This document shows positions 44,690 through 54,989 of a stretch of DNA of 64,000 bases, in pieces; position 1 is the first letter of the stretch, and every line of letters begins with the position of its first letter. The position numbers and the translations under genes are program-made. The DNA lies in assembly GCA_020631735.1 (NCBI GenBank), contig CM036199.1, positions 18,331,553 to 18,395,552 of the forward strand, in the 5' to 3' direction. The DNA comes from Saccharum officinarum. Its lineage: Eukaryota; Streptophyta; Magnoliopsida; Poales; Poaceae. The notes under the pieces are model-generated. The model was not told where the DNA came from. It saw only the letters and a program-made list of their open reading frames with translations, and did no database searches.

Positions 44690-47600
44690 TAGAAACAAGT
44701 TTGGGTTCCAAAACCGAACCATCTTAGAAACCCACTTGATACTCTACCGAACATCTCTGAGGATCTCCTTCCTAAAGCCAGAAAGCTACCAAGAGTGACA
44801 CATACCCACAAGAAAGTGAGCCAACAACCACCCAAGAGAGAGGTGAGGTATCACTATGACTATTGCCATAGGGATGGTCACCTTGTTGAGTTTTTCTTTA
44901 GGAGGAAGAGAGATGAGTGGCGGGAGTATGAGTTGAACAACCGAAACATGTACCGCCCGCCCCATGGCGTACATGTGCCGCCTGTTCAGAGGCGCAATGC
45001 TAGGCCAAGAGGTGCAATGCCTCAAGGTGCTAGGCCTCAGGTTGCTAGACCACGCGGTGGTCATGGTGGTCGTGCCCGGCGTGGTTCAGATCATGATCAA
45101 TATGACTTTGGACCTCGTGACAGTGGCTTTCAGTCCTACAGCTCTAGCAGACCACATTTTCCTCCACGTGGTGCTCGCTTTCCTCAAATGGGACATGGCT
45201 TGTTTGGTGTTTTTCCTAACACTTTTCCAGGGCAAATGAGCCAACACTGGTATCCTTCACAGTTTACTAACCCCAGTGTTGCGTCATTTGCTCATTCTAT
45301 GTCTTTCTATTGATGCATGACGGAGGTCTGGAAAACACATGGCTCATTGATTTCGGATGCTCGCGCCACATGACCAGAAGTTCCAAATGGTTCTCCAGCC
45401 TCGACCCCGTGCAATGTAAGGAGTACATCACATTCGGGGACAATAGCAAAGGTAAAGTGCTTTCTCGTGGGACCATTTGGGTCAATGAGAGTTTTGTCTT
45501 GATGGATGTTGCTTTGGTTTCAAACTTGCATTTCAACTTGCTTTCTGTTTCGCAACTCCATTAAGATGGCTTTAAAGTGCGCTTTAAGACCAGCTTGTCT
45601 CGAGTTCTTGACTCTCAGGGAAATCTTGTTTGCCAGATTATTCCTTTTGGCCGTGTCTTTCGAGCTGATTTTTCTCATTTCTTTGGCTCTTCTCAATGTT
45701 TGGTGGTCGGATCCTCCTCTGAGCTTTGGAAGTGGCATAGGAGACTTGGTCACTTGATCTTTGACTTACTAGCTAGGTTGAGCTCACTTGATCTAATTCA
45801 AGGATTGCCCAAGTTGAAATTTAAGAAGGATTTGGTGTGTCACCCTTGTCGTCACGGGAAGATGGTTGCCGCTTCTCACTCACCTGTGAATCAAGTCATG
45901 ACCAAGGAACCCGGCGAGCTACTTCACATGGACACAGTTGGTCCAGCTCGGGTTCGGTCAGAGGGTGGGAAGTGGTACGTTCTAGTGATCATGGACGATT
46001 TTTCTCGCTACTCTTGGGTGTTTTTCATGGAGGGTAAGGATGAGGCTTTTTTCACATGCTCGAGATTTGATTCTTCGGTTGCAAAATGAGTTCCCTAAAA
46101 ATGTCATGAGAGCGATTCGCAGTGACAATGGCACAGAATTCAAGAATACTCACTTTGAAACCTTTTGTGCTTTTTTGGGCCTTGAGCAACAGTTTTTCTC
46201 TCCCTATGTCCCTCAGCAAAATGGTGTTGTTGAGCGCAAGAATCGAACCCTTGTTGAGATGGCCAGGACGATGCTCGATGAGCATAGGACTCCTAGGAGA
46301 TATTGGGCCGAAGCGATCAACACCGCGTGTCATGTTTCTAATCGCATCTTTCTTCGAGCCTTCATAAAGAAAACTTCTTATGAGCTGCGATTCGGTCGAC
46401 TACCCAATGTGAGCCACTTTCGAGTGTTTGGATGCAGGTGTTTCATTCTGAAACAAGGTAATTTAGATAAATTTGAGTCTCGATCCTCGGATGGTGTCTT
46501 TCTTGGTTATGCTTTACATTCTCATGCATATCGAGTACTTAATCTTGAAACTAACCGAGTCGTAGAGACTTGTGAAGTCACTTTCGATGAGACCATGCCT
46601 TATTCTATTCCTGTCTTTGAAAGTGCAGGTGATCAGGAGATTGGTGAGAGCATCTTCGTTGAGGAGAATGAGGAAGATGCTGATTGGGGAGATGCAGAGC
46701 CAACCTCTTCGGCTGTTCCAGTCAAGTCTACGACAACTACTTCGGCTCACGGACCAGATCCATCTTCTTCCACTACATGGGGTCCGCACGAGCCGCCTCC
46801 TCAGCCTACGTCGGCTGCACCTGAGGAGGCCCCAATAGCTGTTGAGGGGGAGGCGACATCTTTGAGGGAAGCCCCTCGGCACATCCAGCGTCGCCACCCG
46901 CCTTAAACCATGATCGGCGACATCAGTCAGCGTGTCACACGCTCAAGGTCATATGAAATCTCACATTTCGCTCATTCCACTTTTGTCGCTAATTTTGAGC
47001 CACAAAATGTTGGACACGCACTTTCTGATTCCGATTGGGTCAATGCTATGCACGAGGAGTTACAAAACTTTGAGAGGAATGAAGTCTGGGTCTTAGTTCC
47101 ACCTCCACTTGAGTGTCACCCTATAGGTACAAAATGGGTTTTCAAGAACAAGCAAAGTGAGGATAGAGTGGTGGTGAGGAATAAGGCTAGGCTAGTGGCT
47201 CAGGGGTTTTGTCAGAAAGAGGGAGTAGACTTTGAAGAAACCTTTGCTCCTGTGGCCCGTATCGAGGCTATAAGGATGCTCTTAGCTTATGCAGCTTCGA
47301 AAGGGTTCAAGCTGTATCAAATGGATGTGAAGAGCTCTTTTTTGAACGGATACATAGAGGAAGAGGTGTATGTGAGACAACCCCCTGGCTTTGAAAATCC
47401 TAAGTATCCCAACCATGTTTACAAACTCTACAAAGCCTTGTATAGATTGAAACAAGCCCCGAGAGCCTGGTATGAGCGTTTGAAAGCCTTCTTGCTTGCT
47501 AAGGGCTTTAAGATGGGTTCCATAGATAAAACTTTGTTTCTCCTCAAGCAAGGCACTGACACACTTTTGGTTTAGATTTACGTGGATGATATCATTTTTG

Positions 47601-48524
47601 GTGGTTCCTCTCACGCTCTTGTTGCAAAGTTTTTTGAGACTATGAGCAGGGAATTCGAGATGAGCATGATGGGCGAGTTGACATTCTTCCTTCGGGCTGC
47701 AAATCAAGCAAACACGTGAAGGAACATTCGTGCACCAAGGCAAGTACACCAAGGATCTTCTGAGGAAGTTTGATATGGGTGAGGCCAAGCCTCTTTCGAT
47801 GCTCATGTCGACCACGACAGCCCTAGACGAGGACAAGGAAGGAGAAGCTGTGGACCAGAAGGAGTACCGAAGCATGATCGAATCTTTACTGTACCTGATG
47901 GCAATGAGACCGGACATCCAGTTCGCGGTCTGCTTGTGCGTGCGCTTTCAGTCTTCACCGCACACATCACATCGTCAAGCCGTCAAGCAGATCATGAGGT
48001 ACCTTCGGTTCACACCCAAATTTGGTCTTTGGTTTTTGGCTTCCTCCTCTCTTTCTCTTTGCGGTTACTATGATACGGATTATGCTGGCTGTCGTACTGA
48101 GAGGAAGTCCACTTCTGGGACTTGTCAGTTTCGTGGGTCTTCTCTTGTATCTTGGTCTTCTCGCAAGCAGTCCATTGTAGCCCAATCCACCACAGAAGCT
48201 GAGTATGTTGTTGCTGCTACTTGCTGTTCCCAGTTGCTTTGGATGGTTGCTACTTTGCGAGACTATGGCTTAGAGTTTAGGCGAGTGCCTTTGTTCTGTG
48301 ATAGCACTAGTGCCATATGTGTAGCCAAAAACCCCGTTCTTCACTCCAAAACCAAGCACATAGAGGTCGGTTTTCACTTCTTGCGAGACCACTATGAGAA
48401 AGGTGACATTGACCTTATTCATGTTGACACCCACAACCAGCTCGCAGATATCTTCACTAAACCCCTTGACCAAACCCAGTTTGCTCGCTTGCGAGGAGAG
48501 CTTGGGGTTTGTTATCCTTTTTAG
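44690..48524 (+). pseudogene. Sirevirus pol, copy 1
   Basis: The segment 44795-45313 has a knuckle-like [15 protein letters not shown] and a Gly/Arg/Pro-rich linker. The protease begins near 45310 (TWLIDFGCSRHMT: the active-site triplet reads D-F-G at 45349-45357, not D-S/T-G). The segment 45577-46089 has gag-pre-integrase and the zinc module (WHRRLGHLIFD, CHPCRHGKM), with integrase Asp in LHMDTVGPARV. The segment 46040-46906 has RSDNGTEF and NGVVERKNRTLVEMARTMLD, then an acidic/Pro-Ser-rich tail. RT is at 46910-47575 ([33 protein letters not shown]), with YVDD just after a TAG at 47573-47575. RNase H ends at 48524 (CDSTSAICVAKNPVLHSKTK, ADIFTKPL). Breaks shared with copy 2: stops near 45562, 46904 and 47573 and a frameshift near 46050. 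A T insertion near 47693 is unique to copy 1. Confidence 0.9.
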
Positions 48525-49928
48525 AAGAGGGAAGTTTGTGGTTCTTGTATATTAGTTTTTGGTTTTGTTTTTAGTTTAGCTTTTGTTTTCGCTTTTGTAT
48601 CATATTTGCATATCATATCATCATGTATCATATTGCATCTTGAGCTTCATCCTTATAGTAGCTAGATTGATACTATGCTCTTGTTGGGGATGTTATGGAT
48701 ATACATGATGTGCTTTGCTTAGGCTCACTTTGATCTCTTGATATGAGCTAAAAATGTCTTTTTCAATTGTGAACTTGAATAACACTTGATGAAACTTGAA
48801 ACATGTTCACCACTACTTGTGGCAACTAGCAGGTGTAGGTGTGTCGAGAACCCTTTTGCTTCATATATATGCTTAGTTGCTACGGCTCATACCTTGAGTT
48901 ACACACTTGCTTGAGAAACTTGAATTTGTGCTAAAACTTAAAAAAGCAAGGTATGAAAAGATCAGGATGGGTCTTTGTTGTCCCATGTCAGAGTATCAAG
49001 ACAGCTCCCTATTGCACTTAAGGGTGAACTTGAGCTCTGTAATGGATACCGAGATCACTGTCTTAAGCTTCTGATTGCTTTTGGCATAGGCTTGAAATGA
49101 TCGATAAGTCAGGTTTTGATGGCATCGATAACCTCCCGCACACATTTGTTTGACAAACTTTGGTGATAAGCTGCATAACTCCGATAAAATTCAATTGAAT
49201 GAAAATTTGATCAAATCATAAGTTTGTCTCATGACATGATGTGTGAACTTTGTTTGGGGTAGTTCACTTTGCATACATGTGTAGCACAAGGTTGATCTCC
49301 TGTCTATATTTGCTATGTGCTCATTTGGTGGTGGACCCTCTTTTAAATTGCTCAAACTTGATCAAACTTGCTAAAATGCCATATTTCATCTCATTTGGTC
49401 ATTTTGAGCATTTGCTAGCACTTGTATTTGTTGCTATATATACATGACAGCATCAGCTAGAGCATCTTTTCAATCTACTTGCTATAATCTTGAAGCTTCT
49501 GCATTTGTGCATTTCTGCATTCATAGCATGTTTTGAGGGGGAGTTGTAATCCTTTGGCTCTAGCTTGATAAGTGCATATGTCAATAAGGGGGAGAGATAT
49601 GTCACACTCACCATGTTAACAAGGGGATAAGTTGTCAACAAGGGGGAGAAGTCTCTATTTCGTGCATTCATTTGAGAGAGATTGCATTTGTTCAGGGGGA
49701 GTTGCATTTGAGTTGCTTTTGCTAGATGTGTTGAGCCTTTGCCTCTTCTGGAGGGTCCGTTGCCCATGTCTTTGGGGACCAAGTTTCTGCTCATTTCAAA
49801 TGACCTGTTTTAGTTTTTCTTTAGCTTTTGGTCATTTGGTTGAGCTCTTTATTTTCTCTTCTTCTTCTTTTTCTTTTGCTCAAACTGTTCGTGTATTGGT
49901 GTTGACAATGCACTCATCAAGGGGAGAT
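48525..49928 (+). other. Sirevirus 3' non-coding region with multiple polypurine tracts, copy 1
   Basis: About 1.4 kb without a coding signal after RNase H; no envelope-like ORF is present. In its last 400 bases six purine tracts occur: GAGGGGGAG (49535), AATAAGGGGGAGAGA (49583), ACAAGGGGATAAG (49618), ACAAGGGGGAGAAG (49638), CAGGGGGAG (49693) and the LTR-adjacent CAAGGGGAGAT (49918-49928). Multiple polypurine tracts are a known Sirevirus hallmark. Confidence 0.8.
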
Positions 49929-51482
49929 TGCGAACACAAGGTTGATAAGTACCCTTGTATGTTCATTTTGTGATGAGTGATTGTCAATGTGATCCACGGA
50001 GTAGGTTGAGTGGTGACTAACCCTACCATGGTGAAAGCTATATGTACGACATGTCTCTTGGTTTGTGTTGTGCAGGTGTGGAGCTCGAAGGCGGTGGCTG
50101 ACGGCGAGGTGAAGGTCAAGGAGGACGTGTTGTGCCGATGGACCGAAGGGGTGAAGGACGGACAAGAGGCTTGGACCGAGGGACCTAGAGGTCGGGTGTC
50201 TAGCCGCGGTGGCTGACACTTGGGACATCGACAAGCGCGAGAAGACATGGGAGTGACCATGTTGACCGTGGAGGTGACACGCGTCGGATGGCGGGGGACG
50301 CGTATGGAGTACGCTACTCGCGGAGCGGTTTGATGGTTTGGGCCTCAAAACCATCGGAGGCGGGTTTACGGGTTTGGGCCTCAAAACCCGGGCGGAGGTT
50401 CCGAGGAAGAATGGACAGCACGTGGCGACATCGGGGAGTTCGCGTCAAGGCAAAGCTACCGGTGAGGAGGCGCGGTGGCCGTCGGATCAACATGAAGACC
50501 GGGTTAGACCTCTACGCCCTTGGGCTTATTGGTTTAACTCTTATGTATCCAGGGGCATTTAGGCAATGTAAAATAGCCCTGTTAAATAGAGGATGGCAGC
50601 CCTTGCCTCCTCACCTCTCTCCACTCTTTCATTCCCCCCTTCTACCTAGGGTTTCACTTTCTAGTTCATGAGAGAGGTCTAAAAATCTGAAAATTCGTGG
50701 TTGTATACTTCTTGTGATTTGGAGTGGGAATGGAGGCCAAATCCTCCTCTTGCCTCTGGGGTTTCTATTAGAAGCTGTGATTTTCGTTCTCATTTTGTTC
50801 CTTTTTTCGTTCTTGGCCACGATTTGATTTTCCGGGAGTTTGAATCAATCTCAGGTGATGATTTTTGGGGATTAGGTTCGTAGCATGGTGAATTTAATCT
50901 GTGCAAATTTTTAGAGTGATTCATGGTGATTTGATCGGTTTCTTGTCCGATTTTTGGCCGTCCCTTTTTTACGTTCTTCTCTGTTCTTGAGCTGCTCGTG
51001 ATGCCCAGTCGCTGTTCGCTGTACACAGAGCCATGAGTCCAGGAGCTCGTGTGCTCGCTCGCGTAGGCACCCAGGTGGTCCGTCCACCAGCAGCGTGCTG
51101 TGCGCTCTTGTGCCGAATCGAGCACAGCCCCTATGCAGCACCATAGCTTTTGAGCGACAAGTGCAGCAGCCTGTTCTTCTTTTTCAGATTGTGATTGGTC
51201 AGGAACTTCCGTTCTTGCATCTGTGAGATACTACTAGCCTTAATTTTTGGTATATTTAATTTTGCTTGAGTAGTATTCAGTCGCTGCTGCAGAAGGGTGC
51301 TCCGTGAACGCTGTTCGCCCGCTGCTAGGTGCTTGCTCTCCGTTGCTGCAGGTTTCAGGCAGTGCTGTGTGTCATTGATCTCCAGTGCAGGTTTGGCCTT
51401 TCGCCCAGCGCCGTGCTCGTGGCTCACCAGTTAGTTGGCAAGGTTATGGCACAGTTGCTTCTTGTTGATTCTTGCTTGTGAG
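49929..51482 (+). repeat. Sirevirus LTR 2 (3' type), truncated by gap
   Basis: Covers LTR positions 1 to about 1554 (TGCGAACAC to GCTTGTGAG). Diagnostic bases (A at 51033, A at 51133) match the last LTR (A at 61338, A at 61437) rather than LTR 1. Confidence 0.9.
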
Positions 51483-51582
51483 NNNNNNNNNNNNNNNNNN
51501 NNNNNNNNNNNNNNNNNNNNNNNNNNNNNNNNNNNNNNNNNNNNNNNNNNNNNNNNNNNNNNNNNNNNNNNNNNNNNNNNNN
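51483..51582. other. assembly gap (100 N) between two LTR copies
   Basis: One hundred Ns. The sequence before the gap stops at LTR position 1554 and the sequence after it resumes at about position 694, so the flanks overlap in LTR coordinates by roughly 860 bases. The gap is not a simple hole in one LTR. Confidence 0.95.
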
Positions 51583-52934
51583 CCACTCTTTCATTCCCCT
51601 TCTACCTAGGGTTTCACTTTCTAGTTCATGAGAGAGTCTAAAAAATCTGAAAATTCATGGTTGTATACTTCTTGTGATTTGGAGTGGGAATGGAGGCCCA
51701 AATCCTCCTCTTGCCCTCTGGGTTTCTATTTGAAGCTGTGATTTTCGTTCTCATTTTGTTCCTTTTTTCGTTCTTGGCCACGATTTGATTTTTCCGGAGT
51801 TTGAATCAATCTCAGGTGATGATTTTTGGGGATTAGGTTCGTAGCATGGTGAATTTAATCTGCAAATTTTTAGAGTGATTCATGGTGATTTGATCGGTTT
51901 CTTGTCGATTTTTGGCCGCCCCTTTTTCACGTTCTTCTCTGTTCTTGAGCTGCTCGTGATGCCCAGTCGCTGTTCGCTGTACACAGAGCCGTGAGTCCAG
52001 GAGCTCGTGCGCTCGCTCGCGCAGGCAACCCAGGTGGTCCGTCCACCGGCAGCGCTGTGCACTCCTGTGCCGAATCGAGCACAGCCCCTGTGCAGCACCA
52101 TAGCTTTTGAGCGACAAGTGCAGCAACCCGTTCTTCTTTTTCAGATTGTGATTGGTCAGGAACTTCCGTTCTTGCATCTGTGAGATACTACTAGCCTTAA
52201 TTTTTGGTATATTTAATTTTGCTTGAGTAGTATTCGGTCGCTGCAGCAGAAGGGTGCTCCGTGAACGCTGTTCGCTCGCTAGGTGCTTGCTCTCCGTTGC
52301 TGCAGGTTTCAGGCAGTGCTGTGTGTCATTGATCTCCAGTGCAGGTTTGGCCCTTTCGCCCAGCGCCATGCTCGTGGCTCACCAGTTAGTTGGCAAGGTT
52401 ATGGCACAGTTGCTTCTTGTTGATTCTTGCTTGTGAGCAGACCCACGTCAAGGATCTCAATTGTTTGTTTGTTGCAGCCTGTGCTAGTTTCAGTGCGTAA
52501 GTATTTCCTGCCTACTGCTTCTCTCGGTCTCTGTTCAGGTCCAGCAGTTCGGTGCTCTGTTTACTTCTTCAGGCAGTTGTTTTCGTTGCTCGGCAAATTT
52601 GTTAGCAGCAACATGAATTAATTTGCTACAGGAAGTAATCATTACGTGCTTATTTAAATTCAGTCATAATCACGTAATAGATTTGATTTCCAACAGTGTC
52701 AATTTGTTTGGTCCGTGGTTTACGCAGTTGTGATCCGATTTGAGTTCCGTTTTTACGTTGGCCTCGTGGTGTCCCAATGTATTCTTAGGGAACATCCACC
52801 CTATCATTTGGACCATGGACATCACGTTGATTACTTCGTGTGTTTGGTGGTGAATTTGGGACAGCGGCCGAATATTTCACGAGAAATTTGAGGCTCCCAT
52901 TCACCCCCCTCTGGTCGCCATTTTCGGTCCTTCA
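51583..52934 (+). repeat. Sirevirus LTR 3 (5' type), start missing in the gap
   Basis: Covers LTR positions about 694 to the end (CCTTCA before the primer site at 52937). Diagnostic bases (G at 51991, G at 52090) match LTR 1, so it behaves as the 5' LTR of the second unit. Confidence 0.9.
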
Positions 52935-52936
52935 AT

Positions 52937-52948
52937 TGGTATCGGAGC
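52937..52948 (+). promoter_or_regulatory. primer-binding site, internal 2
   Basis: TGGTATCGGAGC, identical to 42635-42646 and placed identically after the LTR. Confidence 0.85.
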
Positions 52949-52997
52949 CGGTTAAGGATCATTCCACCTTAATCGGTCCATGATCCATGAAGGCGAC

Positions 52998-54950
52998 ATG
53001 GAGTGTGGTTCTGGCAAACCACCGTTCTTCGATGGAATAAATTATCCCTATTGAAAGATCCGCATGTCCGCGCATCTCCAGGGTATTGATTGGCTTGTTT
53101 GTGAGATTTGCGAAAATGCTACTTACGTTGTGCTTGAACCCCGTGCTCATGTCACGCAAGATCAAAAAGATCGGCACAATGCTAATAGCAGAGCTCGCGC
53201 AGTTCTTTTCTTGAGTCTTTCTCTTTAGGAGTTCGAAAGAGTTTCCGATTGTACTACTGCTCGGGAGATCTGGTGAGGCTTCAGAGCTATCACGAGGGGA
53301 CCGCACAGGTCAAAACCAGACTCTACGAGACGTATAAGAGGGAGTACGAGAACTTCACTCAGCTTGATGGTGAGTCCATCGATGCCATGTTTTCTCGCTT
53401 TCAAACCATCGTCAACAAGATGCGAGCAAACAAGGCACAGTTACCTTATGACGATCATGAGAGGGCACTCAAGCTTCTATATGCCCTAGATCGGAAGGTA
53501 TGGGATGTGAAGGTGACCACCATTATTGAGTCTTCGGGGTATGAGACCCTCACCGTGGATGAGCTTTTCAGCAAGCTCAAGTCCACCGAGATCGACTACC
53601 AGACCCAAGCCAAGCTCAAGAATCCCTCTGCACCGACTATGGCCTTGGTCTCAGGTAATGGCTCAAGTTCTTTGGCTAACCCTTCACAAGTGTCTTTTGC
53701 CTTGTCTTCTTTGGTGTCTGTCACAGAGGAGCAGATGGAGAGTCTTGGGGACAACGAGCTGGCGTTGATCATCAGCCGGTTCTCTGGTTTCACAACAACC
53801 GCTTGAATCGCCAGCGTGGTGGTGGTCCGAAGGAAGGATGCTACGGCTATGGAGATCCTGACCACTTCGTTGCCCACTGCCCCAAGAAGAACAAGCACTC
53901 CTCTGACAAGTACGACTCCAGCAAGCGCAAGGACAAGCACGAGTACACCTCCAAGCACAAGTCGAAGGGAGGATTCGACAAGGAGGCGTTGAAGAAGTAC
54001 TTCAAGAAGCCAAGGCCCAAGAGCGCGCCTTCCTCGCCTCCCTCAGTGACCTCGACAACGACACCAATGACGACTGGTCTTCTTCTCCCTCGAGCGATGA
54101 TGAGTTCGAGAAGAGGCGTGAGGACAAGTTGACCGGGCTCTGTTTCATTGCCAAGTCCATCCACGGAGGCTACTGCACCATGGCCATGGATGAAGGTGTG
54201 AATCCCAACAAGGACGTGCTTCCCGGCGATGACGACTCTACCGAGGTAAAACCCTCTGTTGACGCTCTTATTGCTGAGCTTGATATCATGACCGATACTT
54301 TGATGAGTCAAGATAAGTTGCTGAAACGTGTTGCTTGTGAGAGGAAAGAGTTTAAGGACAAGCTAGAAGTTGTGGAGAAAGAGCTTGAGGAAGCTAAGAA
54401 GCTTGTTGTTCATGTGTCTGACGAGGTTGAGTGCGATGAATGTGCTGTTCATATGACTAACTTTTCTGAATTGCAATCTAAGTATGTTGCCTTGTTAGAT
54501 GAGAACGATGAGCTGAAGGCTAGGTCTAGCTTGTTGGGTGCATGCAAGTCTTGTTCGGGCTTGCAATCTGAGCTGGCAGAGAAGAATGCCAAGATCTTTG
54601 CTCCTGAGAAGGCCGGTTCAGATAGCACGGTTGTTGAGTGTGCACGTTGTGAGAGCTTGGTGTTGGACCTTGAGTCTTGCAGACATAACAAGATGAGATC
54701 CGAGGAAGACAACACATACCTTCGGTCCATCTTGAATTGGGTATCTTGTAGTGAGCCGCAGTTGGGCATGATGATGAGCCAGTTCAGACGGGGAACTGGG
54801 ACATCGGGAGTAGGCTTTGCTCTAGGTGGGAAGGGTGAAAATGTCTATGGCAAAGTTGGTGAGTTCAGTGGTTTGAGACTAAGTGAGAAACCTTCTACTA
54901 TTCCCAAATTGATCAAGATCAATCCACCTAAGCCTACCGAACCACTGTGA
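52998..54950 (+). pseudogene. Sirevirus gag, copy 2
   Basis: Same layout as copy 1 with its own damage: TGA at 53052-53054 (TGG at 42750 in copy 1), one-base losses near 53271, 53786 and 54009. It keeps CAG where copy 1 has stops (53812-53814 and 54780-54782). The TAG after SLSL and the Cys-to-Tyr change in the zinc knuckle (CYGYGDPDHFVAHC) are shared. The coiled-coil frame (54129-54950, 273 codons) is longer than in copy 1 because the CAG is retained. Confidence 0.85.
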
Positions 54951-54989
54951 AAGATGGAGTGTTTGAAGAACCTCCAAGAGCTCCACCCT

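Noticed and set aside
48525..49928. Envelope-like gene in the Sirevirus 3' region
   Set aside because: Some Sireviruses have one here, but the longest frames are short (about 65-113 codons), lack membrane-protein layout and differ between strands.
49535..49928. CRISPR-like or tandem-repeat array of the AAGGGGGAG motifs
   Set aside because: Irregular spacing, short motifs and position before an LTR identify them as polypurine tracts; no CRISPR arrays are expected or seen in this plant DNA.
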